Positions 33,774 to 43,013 of a DNA stretch of 64,000 nt are shown piece after piece. Position numbers and translations under genes: made by a program. Source of the stretch: DYJE01 sp041660385 (GTDB lineage Bacteria; Desulfobacterota; Desulfobacteria; Desulfobacterales; Desulfolunaceae); the NCBI GenBank assembly GCA_041660385.1, contig JBAZWJ010000026.1, positions 1 to 64,000 of the forward strand, in the 5' to 3' direction. The notes below the pieces were generated by a model that saw only the letters and a program-made list of their open reading frames with translations, was not told the origin of the DNA and searched no databases. Within the stretch, counting starts at the first letter, position 1, and every line of letters starts with the position of its first letter.

Positions 33774-35563
33774 TGAGTTAATATGGCTTGTTTGTTTGTC
33801 AGTCCCTCGATTTTTATTTCGAGACCTTTTGTATCTTTTTTCTTGAGTTTCAGTGAGCGCTTGTAGTACTCAAGGGCTTTTTCCGAATTTTGCGTTTTGA
33901 TAAACGCATCTCCAAGATGTTCAAGAAGTATAGGGTCATCAGGGATCAAGATCACGGCCTTTTCAAGTGTAATCAGGGCTTTTTCATAATCCCCCTTCTT
34001 ATAATAAACCCAGCCGAGGCTGTCTGTGATATAGCCGTCATCAGGCTTGAGTTTGAGCGCCCGGATGATCAGTTCTTCCGCTTCTTCAAGATTCATTCCA
34101 AGATCTGCATACGTGTAACCCAGGTAGTTCAAGGCGTTGGCATCTTCAGGATCGATGCGGATCACGTTCTTCATTTCTTTGATACAGGCGATTCGGTCGC
34201 CTTTCTTATCGTAAGCGACTCCGAGGCGGAAGTACAGCTTCGCACTGTCTTTATCAATGGAAAGCCCCAGGATATACATATCCACCGCTTTTTGATACAG
34301 CTCGGTTTCTTCGTAAAAAGAGCCGAGATAGAGAATGATTTCTGTGTTTTCTGGAATCAATGCATGGGCTTTTTCGAGTATAGCGATTGCTTTTTGATGC
34401 TCGCTCCTGTCCATGTGGTGAAAGGCTCTTATCAGAACTGATTTCTCATAGAACATGGATTCTTTTGAAACCTGTTCAAATTGAAGCATGGCGTTGTGAT
34501 TGTCTTTGATCTCATCATAGCAAACACCCATGAAATAATGGTAGTCGCTTTTGACGGGGGCTTTGCTCAGCATGCCTTTCAATAGATAAAGGGCGTCGTG
34601 GTACTGGTTTTTCTTGATATAATACTTAACGACTGTCTTCAAAATTTCCTGCGTATCTTCTTCACGTTTACCAAGTCTTTCAAGCATGGTCAGGGCTTTT
34701 GAGTTGCTGCCGGCCTTATGGTACATCAGAGCCAGGGCAAGGCAGGATCTTATGTCTTCAGGGTCTCTGTCCAAAATGGTCTGGAATATGTCCTTGAGTT
34801 TCTCCTGCGCGTTCTGAATTTCATAGATCTGTACCAAGCCGTACAAGGCTTCCACAAGGTCTGAATTCAATCTGTAGGCATCCATGAATTCGGTTTCTGC
34901 CTGATCGTATTTCCCCTCCATGGTGTAGAGTCTCCCCAGGTAGTAATGGCCTGAGAAGGAGTCCGGGAATTTATCGGTCAGACGTGAGAATGTTTCGATG
35001 GCTTTCGCCGTGTTGTTCATTTTCGAATAAAGCCCACCCAGCAGAAAATAGACCGCCTGATCGTCGGGGTTGATAGCCAGGATCTTTTCAAAAATAGGTG
35101 GAACTTCACTATCCTTGTTCTGTATGAGTTTGATCTGGGCAAGGACCCCTAAGAATTCGATGCTGTCCGGACTTTCTTTCAGGCCTGCATCTATGATGAC
35201 CATGGCTTCGGGGATCTCATTTTTATGGACATGAAGTCTCGCCAGCTCTTTTTTGAGAAATAAAGAGTCAGGATCCGCATCATTAGCCTTTTTGAGATAG
35301 ATCATGGCTTTGTCAATATCCCCTTTCCGTTTGGAAGATTCGGAAAGAAGGAAGTAAACCATGTGGGGTTTTCCCGTTGATTTGACCATGACGATATCAG
35401 ATGGCTGCTTTCCCTTGGCGTTTTTAGTAGCCTCTGCACCATGGTTCTTCGCATAGGCACATCCCTGGAGCATGATTGCCAGAATCATGCTTAAAAGAAC
35501 GGTCTTTGCAGGGATCATTGCTTTTTTACTTGAGGTTGTTTTTTGAATTTTTTTGAATTTCAT
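33770..35563 (-). CDS. tetratricopeptide repeat protein, exported or lipid-anchored
   Basis: A 597-aa protein. A hydrophobic N-terminal segment ends in MLQGC (Cys35), an imperfect lipobox. The rest is a chain of about fourteen TPR units; clear ones read DPDSLFLKKELARL, YYLGRLYTMEGKYDQAETEF and DSLGWVYYKKGDYEKALI. TPR solenoids are protein-binding scaffolds, here most likely in the periplasm. The gene follows rpoH by 15 bases and overlaps the LolB-like lipoprotein gene, giving an operon rpoH-TPR-lipoprotein. The heat-shock sigma factor as neighbour hints at an envelope-assembly or stress role (inference). Confidence 0.85.
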   Translation of the reverse strand: MKFKKIQKTTSSKKAMIPAKTVLLSMILAIMLQGCAYAKNHGAEATKNAKGKQPSDIVMVKSTGKPHMVYFLLSESSKRKGDIDKAMIYLKKANDADPDSLFLKKELARLHVHKNEIPEAMVIIDAGLKESPDSIEFLGVLAQIKLIQNKDSEVPPIFEKILAINPDDQAVYFLLGGLYSKMNNTAKAIETFSRLTDKFPDSFSGHYYLGRLYTMEGKYDQAETEFMDAYRLNSDLVEALYGLVQIYEIQNAQEKLKDIFQTILDRDPEDIRSCLALALMYHKAGSNSKALTMLERLGKREEDTQEILKTVVKYYIKKNQYHDALYLLKGMLSKAPVKSDYHYFMGVCYDEIKDNHNAMLQFEQVSKESMFYEKSVLIRAFHHMDRSEHQKAIAILEKAHALIPENTEIILYLGSFYEETELYQKAVDMYILGLSIDKDSAKLYFRLGVAYDKKGDRIACIKEMKNVIRIDPEDANALNYLGYTYADLGMNLEEAEELIIRALKLKPDDGYITDSLGWVYYKKGDYEKALITLEKAVILIPDDPILLEHLGDAFIKTQNSEKALEYYKRSLKLKKKDTKGLEIKIEGLTNKQAILTQ

Positions 35564-35578
35564 ATTATTAATAAATCA

Positions 35579-36595
35579 TTACTCGTTCAGATCTGAATAC
35601 AGGTAAAAATCCGGAACTTCTTTTTTGAAAAAATCTTTCAAACGTTTGGTTATGCTTTTTTCAACCTGCCGTACCCTCTCTCTTGATATATCGTATTTTT
35701 CGCCAATTTCCTGAAGGGTTAAAGGCTCATCGGAGTAGATTCTCAGTTCAAAGATTTCCAGCTCTCTGGCCGACAAGGTTTTTTTGAAAGCGTCCACTTT
35801 TTCATGCACAAGACTTTCCACCTCTTTGTTGCCGAGGATGTCTTCCGCCGAATCACTGTCAGAATTCAAGAATTCGATGCGTTCCGTATCTGAATCTTCT
35901 TTGAGGGGGGCGTCAAGAGACACATCCCAGCCATCAAGTCTCTGATCCATGTCGATGATTTCCTTCTGGGAAACCCCGAGTCGTTCGGAAAGGAGTTTGG
36001 GCTTTGGGTCGAAACCCTGCTCGATCAGTTTCTGCTTTTCTTTTTTCAGCTTGAAAAAAAGTTTCCGCTGGCCCTGTGTGGTCCCTATTTTCACCATACG
36101 CCAGTTGTCCATGATGAATTTCAGGATGTATGCTTTGATCCAGAAAGAGGCATAGTATGAGAATTTGACATTCTTATATGGGTCAAACTTTTTAACAGCC
36201 TGCATCAGGCCGATATTGCCTTCCTGAATAAGGTCGAGGAGGTTCTGCATCCAGACCCGCTGGAAATCCAGGGCGATTTTGACCACAAGACGCAGATTAG
36301 CCGTAACAAGTGTGTAAGCCGCTTCAGAATCATTATCTTCCTGAACTTTTCTTCCCAGTTCCACTTCCTGATCCCGCGTCAAAAGAGTGTATTTGCTGAT
36401 TTCCGACAGATAACTCTGAAGCGGGTCGTATTTGACAAGAGAATGGTGAGGTAGTTTTCCCAATAATTTTCTTTCTAACGGTCGAGGTATCACATCCTCT
36501 ATCGGTTCATCAATGGGCTCAAAATCGGAATCTGTATCCACGGGCTCGTCATCAGGGCTTTCTTCATCATGTATATTTTTGTCTTTAAAATTCAT
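35579..36595 (-). CDS. rpoH: RNA polymerase sigma-32 (heat-shock) factor
   Basis: A 338-aa sigma-70 family protein. An acidic N-terminal extension of about 55 residues precedes region 1.2/2 (DPLQSYLSEISKYTLLT; NLRLVVKIALDFQR; the DLIQEGNIGLMQAVKKFDP core). A region resembling the RpoH box (GQRKLFFKLKKEK) and region 4 with the helix-turn-helix TLQEIGEKYDISRERVRQVE follow. E. coli RpoH has 284 aa; the extra length is the acidic start and a region-3 insert. It directs RNA polymerase to chaperone and protease genes. Region 1.1 of primary sigma factors is lacking, so it is not RpoD. It is first in an operon with the TPR protein. Confidence 0.88.
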   Translation of the reverse strand: MNFKDKNIHDEESPDDEPVDTDSDFEPIDEPIEDVIPRPLERKLLGKLPHHSLVKYDPLQSYLSEISKYTLLTRDQEVELGRKVQEDNDSEAAYTLVTANLRLVVKIALDFQRVWMQNLLDLIQEGNIGLMQAVKKFDPYKNVKFSYYASFWIKAYILKFIMDNWRMVKIGTTQGQRKLFFKLKKEKQKLIEQGFDPKPKLLSERLGVSQKEIIDMDQRLDGWDVSLDAPLKEDSDTERIEFLNSDSDSAEDILGNKEVESLVHEKVDAFKKTLSARELEIFELRIYSDEPLTLQEIGEKYDISRERVRQVEKSITKRLKDFFKKEVPDFYLYSDLNE

Positions 36596-36722
36596 TATAT
36601 TTTACCGAATTGTTGTTATTTGTGATGATTTTTAGAATGGGTCTATCTGACTCAGACAACACGCTTTCGTTTGAAAACCACAGCATATGTAAATAGCTTT
36701 TTTCCATTTTGTAGCTTTTTTA

Positions 36723-36751
36723 TAGACAAAGCAAGTTATGTCTGCTAAATA
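36723..36751 (+). promoter_or_regulatory. promoter of tRNA-Arg
   Basis: TAGACA (36723) and TAAATA (36746) are 17 bases apart, placing the start about nine bases before the tRNA. Confidence 0.5.
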
Positions 36752-36766
36752 CCTCATCCTGTTGAT

Positions 36767-36843
<77 letters not shown>

Positions 36844-37346
36844 CTCTTCAATGTGTTTCAAAAACAGCCCCAAGAATGCTCTGTATAAAAAATACTTCCA
36901 AATAATTTGAGACAGTTTTTATCTTCATCCAAATCAACTCTTTCGTTACACCCCTTTAAACGTATCTGTAATAATTTACAATAAACCATAATAGATGAAA
37001 TTAACTCGTTTTTTTCAAGCTTTTTCATGGTTAAAACGTCTTCTGCCTTCTTTGTTTTATGAGACGATAGTATGTGTCTCATATAATTAATTCTTATTAT
37101 TTTGTTCAAAGTGAAGCTCTTTTAATACGTTCGAGATTATTAATGTCCATAAATATAAGCTGTAGAACCTCACAATTGCGTCAAAATTTATACCATGATC
37201 ATAAGCAAAAGTCGAACCATTCAGGAGGTATTTTTTTGAACCGTTTAAAATACTGTAATAACCGACGGCAACTCCGGCTTTAATTCTAACCTGTTGAGTG
37301 GGGGATTGTCCGGATGTGACAATCTCTTTGTTGTTTGAACAAATAT
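36844..37346. other. AT-rich gap beside tRNA-Arg
   Basis: The base composition is lower in GC than on both sides. A minus-strand frame (36858-37109, 83 aa) has no family pattern. AGGAGG at 37223 precedes a 15-codon TTG frame. A hairpin GATTGTC/GACAATC (37304-37324) lies just past the thioesterase stop and may end its transcript. No integrase, att repeat or gene can be supported. Confidence 0.4.
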
Positions 37347-37877
37347 TTATGGCTGATTCATATCCGGTTTGACCTGAATGAACTGTTCAAAATCGGAAAG
37401 GATGTCATCGCTCATCAGTTTGAGTTTTCTGGCGGCATCAGGTGTGAACAGACGGAATGTGCCCTGTGATTTTACGCAGATTTCACCTTCGCGGTTGTAT
37501 ATGGCCGCTTGCATGATAGCTTCCCTTTCACTTGTCCGTTCCAGTACTTTTCCTTGAGAAACGATATCCGTTTCAGCAAACACAGGCTTTAAATAATCCA
37601 CGGTGATGGATGTGGTGAGAACAACACGCTTAAGAAGGTGGATTGTTGACCAGCTCATGGTTTCATCAAGGATGGTAGCCAGAATTCCTCCATGAACGAT
37701 GTTTTTCCATCCGCAAAGATGTAATGGGATGCTGAGTCTTGAAATGACCGAATCATCTCCGGCCTGAAATTTCATTTGAAGACCTGCTTTGTTTGTCGGG
37801 CTGCAACCGAAACAGTATGAATCCAAGGTTTTTACAAGGGGTTTGAAGTCGCTGTGCGGGTTGAACGTGGCATCCAT
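37347..37877 (-). CDS. PaaI-type hotdog-fold thioesterase
   Basis: A 176-aa protein with the hotdog signature IVHGGILATILDE (H62-G63-G64, then D71-E72), preceded by CFGCSPTNKAGLQM, a cysteine-containing opening common in this subgroup. It probably hydrolyses an acyl-CoA or aryl-CoA thioester; the substrate cannot be read. AAGGGAAA before the ATG supports the start. It is transcribed away from the Nudix hydrolase gene at 37997; both may handle CoA metabolites, since some Nudix enzymes cleave CoA (inference). Confidence 0.85.
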   Translation of the reverse strand: MDATFNPHSDFKPLVKTLDSYCFGCSPTNKAGLQMKFQAGDDSVISRLSIPLHLCGWKNIVHGGILATILDETMSWSTIHLLKRVVLTTSITVDYLKPVFAETDIVSQGKVLERTSEREAIMQAAIYNREGEICVKSQGTFRLFTPDAARKLKLMSDDILSDFEQFIQVKPDMNQP

Positions 37878-37996
37878 GGGATTTCCCTTTCCTGTGTCGA
37901 GTTGATTTTGATATAAAGAAATGAATCAAAAAATATTGATAGCACAGGAAACCGGTTCTCACCAGCCGGATTTCAACCGTTTGAAAGGAATTATTC

Positions 37997-38674
37997 ATGG
38001 GTGTTACTGAAAATGTTATTCCTGCCGCAAGTGTGGTTCTAATCAGGGAATCTGACAGCGGATTTGAAGTTCTTCTCTTGAGAAGGAGTTCAGATGCCTC
38101 TTATCTTGGCGGGGCCTGGGTGTTTCCCGGTGGATGTGTGGAGGAGACGGACCACGGCGGTGAATGCGGGCTGGATTTCATCGGGGTCGCGTTTCACGCT
38201 GCAGTTCGGGAAACCGAGGAGGAGTGTGGTGTGATTTTGTCAACCGAACGGCTTACCCCCATGTCTCTCTGGGTCACTCCCCAGGGTTTCCCCAAACGGT
38301 TTTCTACTTATTTTTTTCTTGCTGTGGACACGGGCAGCCCGGTTCAGGTTGATGGCCGGGAAATAGACCATTTCATGTGGATGACACCGTTGGATGCTCT
38401 TATGGCTCAGAGAGCCGGTGAAATGTTTTTTGCTCCGCCCAATTATATTACGTTGATCCATCTGGCTGCCCACAAGAATGTGCAATCTGTCGTGGACCAT
38501 TACACGAGAGCCTCGCTGATTGGCTATCGGCCCAGATTGGAAAGCTCGCCCTGCGGCATGTGCTCTCTTTATGAAGAAGATGAGGACTATGATAAGGATA
38601 ACGGCAGGAATAAAGGGATAAGGCACAGGCTCTGGATCAAAGAAGCCGGGTGGGTATACGAACGGAATTTTTGA
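37997..38674 (+). CDS. Nudix hydrolase, NUDT7/NUDT19-like with split Nudix box
   Basis: A 225-aa protein. The strand VVLIRESDSGFEVLLLRR leads to GGCVEE, and the catalytic helix is RETEEECGV (71-79). G46 and R71 are 25 residues apart instead of 14, an insertion inside the Nudix box as seen in the NUDT19-type coenzyme A pyrophosphatase group. The reaction would be hydrolysis of a nucleoside diphosphate linked to another moiety, possibly acyl-CoA. AAGGAATTATTC precedes the ATG. The C-terminus SSPCGMCSLYEEDEDYD is acidic and unusual. Confidence 0.82.
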   Translation: MGVTENVIPAASVVLIRESDSGFEVLLLRRSSDASYLGGAWVFPGGCVEETDHGGECGLDFIGVAFHAAVRETEEECGVILSTERLTPMSLWVTPQGFPKRFSTYFFLAVDTGSPVQVDGREIDHFMWMTPLDALMAQRAGEMFFAPPNYITLIHLAAHKNVQSVVDHYTRASLIGYRPRLESSPCGMCSLYEEDEDYDKDNGRNKGIRHRLWIKEAGWVYERNF

Positions 38675-38690
38675 TGATGCACAAAAAAAA

Positions 38691-38714
38691 TGGGCGATTC
38701 ATTGCGAATCGCCC
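38691..38714 (-). terminator. intrinsic terminator, minus strand
   Basis: GGGCGATTC and GAATCGCCC flank a five-base loop. On the minus strand the hairpin is followed by ATTTTTTTT, so it would end transcription of the AGPS-like/FGGY unit. The hairpin also lies 17 bases after the Nudix stop. Confidence 0.6.
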
Positions 38715-38893
38715 GAAACAGGGGGGACATGCGATTAGGTAAGGGGAAGAACTTGATTAGGAGTATAAAGAAACAGCATTGTTGTGTCCATAGAGCAAGT
38801 CCCTCATTTTTTTGGGATTATGTCCTAAATGTTGGGCTTTCCAAACTATAATCCTGAGTTTATTTGATAGTTTTTACACTGATAATTATTCAT

Positions 38894-40627
38894 TCATTGA
38901 CCAGTCATATTATGATCCAGGGCGTCTGTTGAGTCTAATCCCAGTGTCCCGCCCGGATTCATGATGTTCCTCGGATCAAAATGATTTTTAAGGGCTTTTA
39001 ATACATTCATCTGTTCTTTGCCCAGATGCCTTTCCATCAACGGGGCAATCATTTTCCCAACGCCGTGATGATGGCTGAGGGACCCACCGCTTTGTTCAAT
39101 CTTGTCGATGATTGATTCCTGGAATGCTTTGTATTCCGATGCACTATTAAATTTTCCGATAAAAATAAAATAGAGGTTGGTTCCCTGGGTATAAAAATGA
39201 GAACTGTGGGTAAGGCAGAGGGTCTTTGGTCGTGATTTGATAAACGCCCTGACGTCCCGATGAACCTGATGGAGTTTGTCCCATGTGACGCCCGTTTCAA
39301 GGGTGTCGATATATACGCCGAAATCGTTTAAGTCTTCGCGCATATAAGGATCGGCAAATTTGGTTTTTTCCCATTTTTTTACTGGATAGCCTGTGAGGGT
39401 CATGGCTCCGTGATGTCTGCATACTTTTTTAATTGATTTGTATACACTTCGTGAAAACGAGGCTTCACCTTCGGTATGTCCGATCATCAAGCAGCGTTCA
39501 AGGGGCTTGTATCCTTTGAAGGTGATGATGCGATCAAGAATCGTGTTTTCGATGCCATGCTGCTTGAGGCCAACCCAGGTTTCTTCGGGATCGGAAATCC
39601 GAAGCACCGAGGGCATGCCGAACTCTCCCTGTGAAATGTCCCTGCAAGCATTTACCGCATCTGCAAATGAAGGGAAAATGAAGCTGAAACGCCGCCTGTT
39701 CCGGGGCATGTGGCGAAAGATCTTCATGGTGGCTGAAACAAGGACTCCATAGGAGCCTTCGCTACCTTTCATGATGTCGTTCACCATGGGGCCGGTGGCT
39801 GTGGAGGGATAATCCAGGGTTTTGAACGAACCGGTTGGTGTGACATATTCCTGGCTGATTACCATGTCGCATGCGTCCCCGTAATAAGAACTCTGCTGAC
39901 CGGAACCTTTCGCAATAATCCAGCCACCCAATGTTGAAAATTCGAAGGACTGGGGAAAGTGTCCGCAGGTATAAGGAAATCTGGAATTGTAAAGGATGGG
40001 GGCTTGATTCAGGACCTTTTCCAGGGCTGGCCCCATGATGCCGCTTTCAGCCGTTATGGTCTGATTTGTTTCATTGAACTCGGTGATTCTGTTCATATGG
40101 GTGCTCATGACAAGAGTGATGCCGCCTTTCACAGGTCGTAACCCCAGTGTGACGGAACTTCCCCCGCCAAATACATAAACGGGAATCATTTGATCATGGG
40201 CATAAGCCACGATGTTCCGGACATCGTCCTTGTTTTTCGGATGAACCACCAGATCGCAAAGAGCCCCTGTCTTGTTCTCTCTTAGAAGGGCAATCTCCTC
40301 CATGGTTTTACCCGTGGAGAATTTGACTCTGGAATAATCGTCTGAATTGATGTTTTCTTTGCCCACCATGTTTTCCAGAGTCTGGATCTGGTCAGGTGTC
40401 AGAATGGAGGGTTTTCTTTCGGTTAATGAAACTTTTTCGTTTCCCTCGTTCTGCTTGGATTTGAAGTCGCTGTCATTCATGGAGAATGTGGTTTTCAATA
40501 ATTCATATAAACCCTGATTGGGGTGTTTGAAACCATTGGGATCTCCCCATTTGAAAATAGACCGGAAAGATTGATTGTCAGGGGCTGAGTTTGTCCATGC
40601 GGGTTGGAAACCATGTTTTTTTTTCAT
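38894..40627 (-). CDS. FAD-binding oxidase of the alkyl-dihydroxyacetonephosphate synthase (AGPS) family
   Basis: A 577-aa flavoprotein of the vanillyl-alcohol-oxidase fold. The FAD domain has DLVVHPKNKDDVRNIV and VYVFGGGSSVTLG, then FEFSTLGGWIIAKGSGQ, which matches the AGPS pattern. The C-terminal region ends in SHHHGVGK (near 516-523), the His-rich catalytic motif of AGPS. AGPS exchanges an acyl group for a fatty alcohol on DHAP, the step that creates ether lipids. No fatty-alcohol-forming or acyl-DHAP gene is adjacent, so an oxidase on a glycerol-phosphate-like compound is an alternative. It forms an operon with the FGGY kinase, 23 bases upstream, and AAAGGAG precedes the start. Confidence 0.85.
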   Translation of the reverse strand: MKKKHGFQPAWTNSAPDNQSFRSIFKWGDPNGFKHPNQGLYELLKTTFSMNDSDFKSKQNEGNEKVSLTERKPSILTPDQIQTLENMVGKENINSDDYSRVKFSTGKTMEEIALLRENKTGALCDLVVHPKNKDDVRNIVAYAHDQMIPVYVFGGGSSVTLGLRPVKGGITLVMSTHMNRITEFNETNQTITAESGIMGPALEKVLNQAPILYNSRFPYTCGHFPQSFEFSTLGGWIIAKGSGQQSSYYGDACDMVISQEYVTPTGSFKTLDYPSTATGPMVNDIMKGSEGSYGVLVSATMKIFRHMPRNRRRFSFIFPSFADAVNACRDISQGEFGMPSVLRISDPEETWVGLKQHGIENTILDRIITFKGYKPLERCLMIGHTEGEASFSRSVYKSIKKVCRHHGAMTLTGYPVKKWEKTKFADPYMREDLNDFGVYIDTLETGVTWDKLHQVHRDVRAFIKSRPKTLCLTHSSHFYTQGTNLYFIFIGKFNSASEYKAFQESIIDKIEQSGGSLSHHHGVGKMIAPLMERHLGKEQMNVLKALKNHFDPRNIMNPGGTLGLDSTDALDHNMTGQ

Positions 40628-40650
40628 ATGTCGTCATCTCCTTTGATGGG

Positions 40651-42201
40651 TTATGATTCGGGGTATCCGGTGATATTCCGTATATTTCGGTACAAGGGTT
40701 TTAATGAGGTGTAAATGTTGAGATACACCTTGGTGAACAATTCTTTGTAAATAGCAGCATGGTGCGGGTTGGGCTCAAAGATGGTGTCATAGGAAACCAT
40801 GGATTTCATTGCGTCTTGTATCGTAGGGTGAATGCCCACTCCCCATGCGGTGACGATTGCCGCACCAAGGCCGGATGTTTCGGTTGTTTTTCCACGGACA
40901 AGAGGCCGGTTGAAAACATCGGCTGATATCTGACAGATCTGATCACTCTGGGACGCACCCCCTGAAACAGCAAGCTTTTCGATGCGTGTTTTCCCCTTTT
41001 TCTCAAGAATGTGAACACCTTCAAGCAGGGCGAAGGCCAGTCCTTCGATGACAGCTCTGTATACATGGGCTTTGGTGTGAACATCACCGAAACCGATCAT
41101 GGCACCTTTGGCATCCGGATGATTCAGGCCAGGTCCCCAGTAGGGTTGAACCACAAGACCCATGGAACCAGGGGGGGATTGAAGCAGGAGGGCATCTAAA
41201 GCCGCTTCCGGTACGATTCCATTACGTTCAGCATTTTCAACTTCCTTATGGGCAAATTCGTTCTTGAACCAGGTGATCATCCAGTATCCCCTGAATATTT
41301 CGATCTCAGGGTTGTAATGCCCGGGAATAGGTGCAGGGTAGGGCGGCATAAGGGGAATAGGCTCGAAATAAGTCGGGCTTGTGGTCTGAACAGTGGCTGT
41401 GGTTCCGAAACTCAAACTGGCCATGTTTTTGTCCATGACTCCCATGCCCAGAGTTTCGCAGCCTTTATCCGAACCGCAGGCTATAACAGGTATGCCTTTT
41501 TCAAGACCAGTGAGCTCGGATGCTTTGGTGCTGACGGTTCCTATGATACTTCCGGGTGCAACAACTTCCGGTAGTTTTTCTCTTTCAACTGGGAAAAGAA
41601 TGGATGCCGGCTCATAACTTCCGCTCCATGCCATTTTTTTGTAGTTGAATGGGAGGTGACCGATCTGGGATGCTGTGGAATCCTTGAATTCTCCGGTCAA
41701 CCGGTGGTTAAGAAAACCTGAAACCTGGAGATATTTGTAAGTTTTTTTCCATATTTCCGGCTGATTCTGTTTGATCCAGTTGCATTTTCCATCTTTGATC
41801 AGCCTGGACAGCACTTTATCCAGTCCTACCAATTTCAATGCGGGGTATAAGGCTGATTTGAATGGAATTCTGTCGTCCGCTTTTCTTTGGTCTAGCCAGG
41901 TGATTGCGGGTCTCAGCGGAAAGCCGTTTTCGTCCACATTGATCATAGTAGCACGCTGGGTTGTTATTCCAATGCCCCTGATACTGCTGAACAAAACGGG
42001 ATTCTTTTCTTTCAACTTTCTGCATGCTTCAATTAGACTGTCCCAGAAAATTTCAGGGTCCTGCTCAGCCCAACCCGGGTTCGGGCTCTGGTAAGGCTCG
42101 TACTGGATTTTTGCAGATTCCATCAAGTGACCCGATTCGTTGAACAACAACGCTCTTAAACTCTGTGTGCCGCAATCGATGGCCAAAACATTATTTTTCA
42201 T
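40651..42201 (-). CDS. FGGY-family carbohydrate (glycerol/xylulose-like) kinase
   Basis: A 516-aa sugar kinase with both ASKHA signatures: phosphate-1 loop AIDCGTQSLRALLF at the N-terminus and the adenosine region SGGASQSDQICQISADVFNRP near 405. The catalytic Asp is probably in ITWLDQR. Length and motifs fit the FGGY family but do not separate glycerol from pentulose kinases. The neighbours (AGPS-like flavoprotein, glpD, fadR) favour glycerol or a glycerol ether as substrate (inference). GGAGGGGG directly before the ATG is a strong ribosome site. It is transcribed divergently from fadR across a 103-base region with an operator-like sequence. Confidence 0.87.
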   Translation of the reverse strand: MKNNVLAIDCGTQSLRALLFNESGHLMESAKIQYEPYQSPNPGWAEQDPEIFWDSLIEACRKLKEKNPVLFSSIRGIGITTQRATMINVDENGFPLRPAITWLDQRKADDRIPFKSALYPALKLVGLDKVLSRLIKDGKCNWIKQNQPEIWKKTYKYLQVSGFLNHRLTGEFKDSTASQIGHLPFNYKKMAWSGSYEPASILFPVEREKLPEVVAPGSIIGTVSTKASELTGLEKGIPVIACGSDKGCETLGMGVMDKNMASLSFGTTATVQTTSPTYFEPIPLMPPYPAPIPGHYNPEIEIFRGYWMITWFKNEFAHKEVENAERNGIVPEAALDALLLQSPPGSMGLVVQPYWGPGLNHPDAKGAMIGFGDVHTKAHVYRAVIEGLAFALLEGVHILEKKGKTRIEKLAVSGGASQSDQICQISADVFNRPLVRGKTTETSGLGAAIVTAWGVGIHPTIQDAMKSMVSYDTIFEPNPHHAAIYKELFTKVYLNIYTSLKPLYRNIRNITGYPES

Positions 42202-42217
42202 ATCCCCCTCCTGATGC

Positions 42218-42252
42218 TTGACAATGTGTGTGAGCTAGTGGTATGACCTCTT
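42218..42252 (+). promoter_or_regulatory. promoter with FadR-operator-like site
   Basis: TTGACA (42218) is 18 bases before TATGAC. Across the -10 lies GTGGTATGACCTCTT (42238-42252), which matches 11 of 15 positions of the E. coli-type site CTGGTCCGACCTGTT, and TGGTA/TACCA form a symmetrical pair. It sits between the divergent FGGY kinase and fadR genes, the expected place for autoregulation. Confidence 0.45.
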
Positions 42253-42304
42253 ACCAGAAAAGATTGAAGATGAAAAGACAATTTTAATCAAGGAAAGAAG
42301 AATC

Positions 42305-43001
42305 ATGATATCGGAAAAATTGATGAAGCCAGCCCAATACGCCGAACATCAGCTGCTGACCGCCATTCTCGACGGTGAATTTTCACCGGGGACCATATTG
42401 CCGGGAGAAAGGAAACTTGCCGAAATGATCGGGGTGACGCGCCCCACGTTACGAGAAACACTGCNNNNNNNNNNAGATGTCAAGGGACGGTTGGATCACC
42501 ATTCGCCATGGTAAATCAACCCTGATCAAAGATTATATGAACGAAGGAGGCATGGGAGTGCTGGCCACTCTGGCACGATTTGGAGATCATCTTCCCCTGG
42601 GTTTTGTCGAGCATTTTCTGAAGGTCCGGTGTGTGGTACTCCCCCCAGTTTCACGAATGGCGATGGAACATCATCCAGATAAACTCGAAGATTATCTTAA
42701 ACTTTCTGCGAAACTTGCAGACGAATCCGAAGCCTATACAGACTACGACTGGAAGCTTCAACTATCCATGGCATCCTATTCAGGCAATCCCTTTTTCAGG
42801 ATTATTCTTAACGACTTCGACTTTCTATACAGAAAAATGGGCGGAGAGTACTTCAACATAAAAGAGTCGAGAAAACTTTCCAAGGATTATTACGTAGATC
42901 TATTATCGCTTGTCATCAAACGAGATGCGGATGGGGTTGAACAACGGGTTTCAAAGGTGATGACCGACGCCTTGAATCTCTGGAAAGCATTTATGGGTTA
43001 G
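42305..43001 (+). CDS. fadR: FadR-type transcriptional regulator (contains assembly gap)
   Basis: A GntR-family winged helix (PGTILPGERKLAEMIGVTRPTLRETL, shown here as two adjoining parts: PGTILPGERKLAEMIG and VTRPTLRETL), then after ten N the frame resumes with RDGWITIRHGKST and a FadR-type C-terminal domain (ASYSGNPFFRIILND; MGGEYFNI). It follows E. coli FadR almost throughout its length. In that family two residues separate LRETL from the M/L before SRDGW, which needs only three missing bases; ten N leave the frame shifted by one. The gap length is therefore a placeholder. FadR proteins bind long-chain acyl-CoA and control fatty acid genes. It is followed 12 bases later by glpD. Confidence 0.85.
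42465..42474. other. assembly gap (10 N)
   Basis: Ten undetermined bases inside fadR. The bases on either side are in different frames, so the true distance is not ten; homology predicts about three. Confidence 0.95.
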
Positions 43002-43013
43002 GGAAAAACGCAA

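Noticed and set aside
37223..37285. 15-codon TTG frame behind AGGAGG as a leader peptide
   Set aside because: No regulated gene follows on the plus strand, and the nearest hairpin belongs with the convergent thioesterase gene.
36844..37346. Genomic island integrated at tRNA-Arg
   Set aside because: The gap is AT-rich, but there is no integrase gene and no repeat of the tRNA 3' end in the window.
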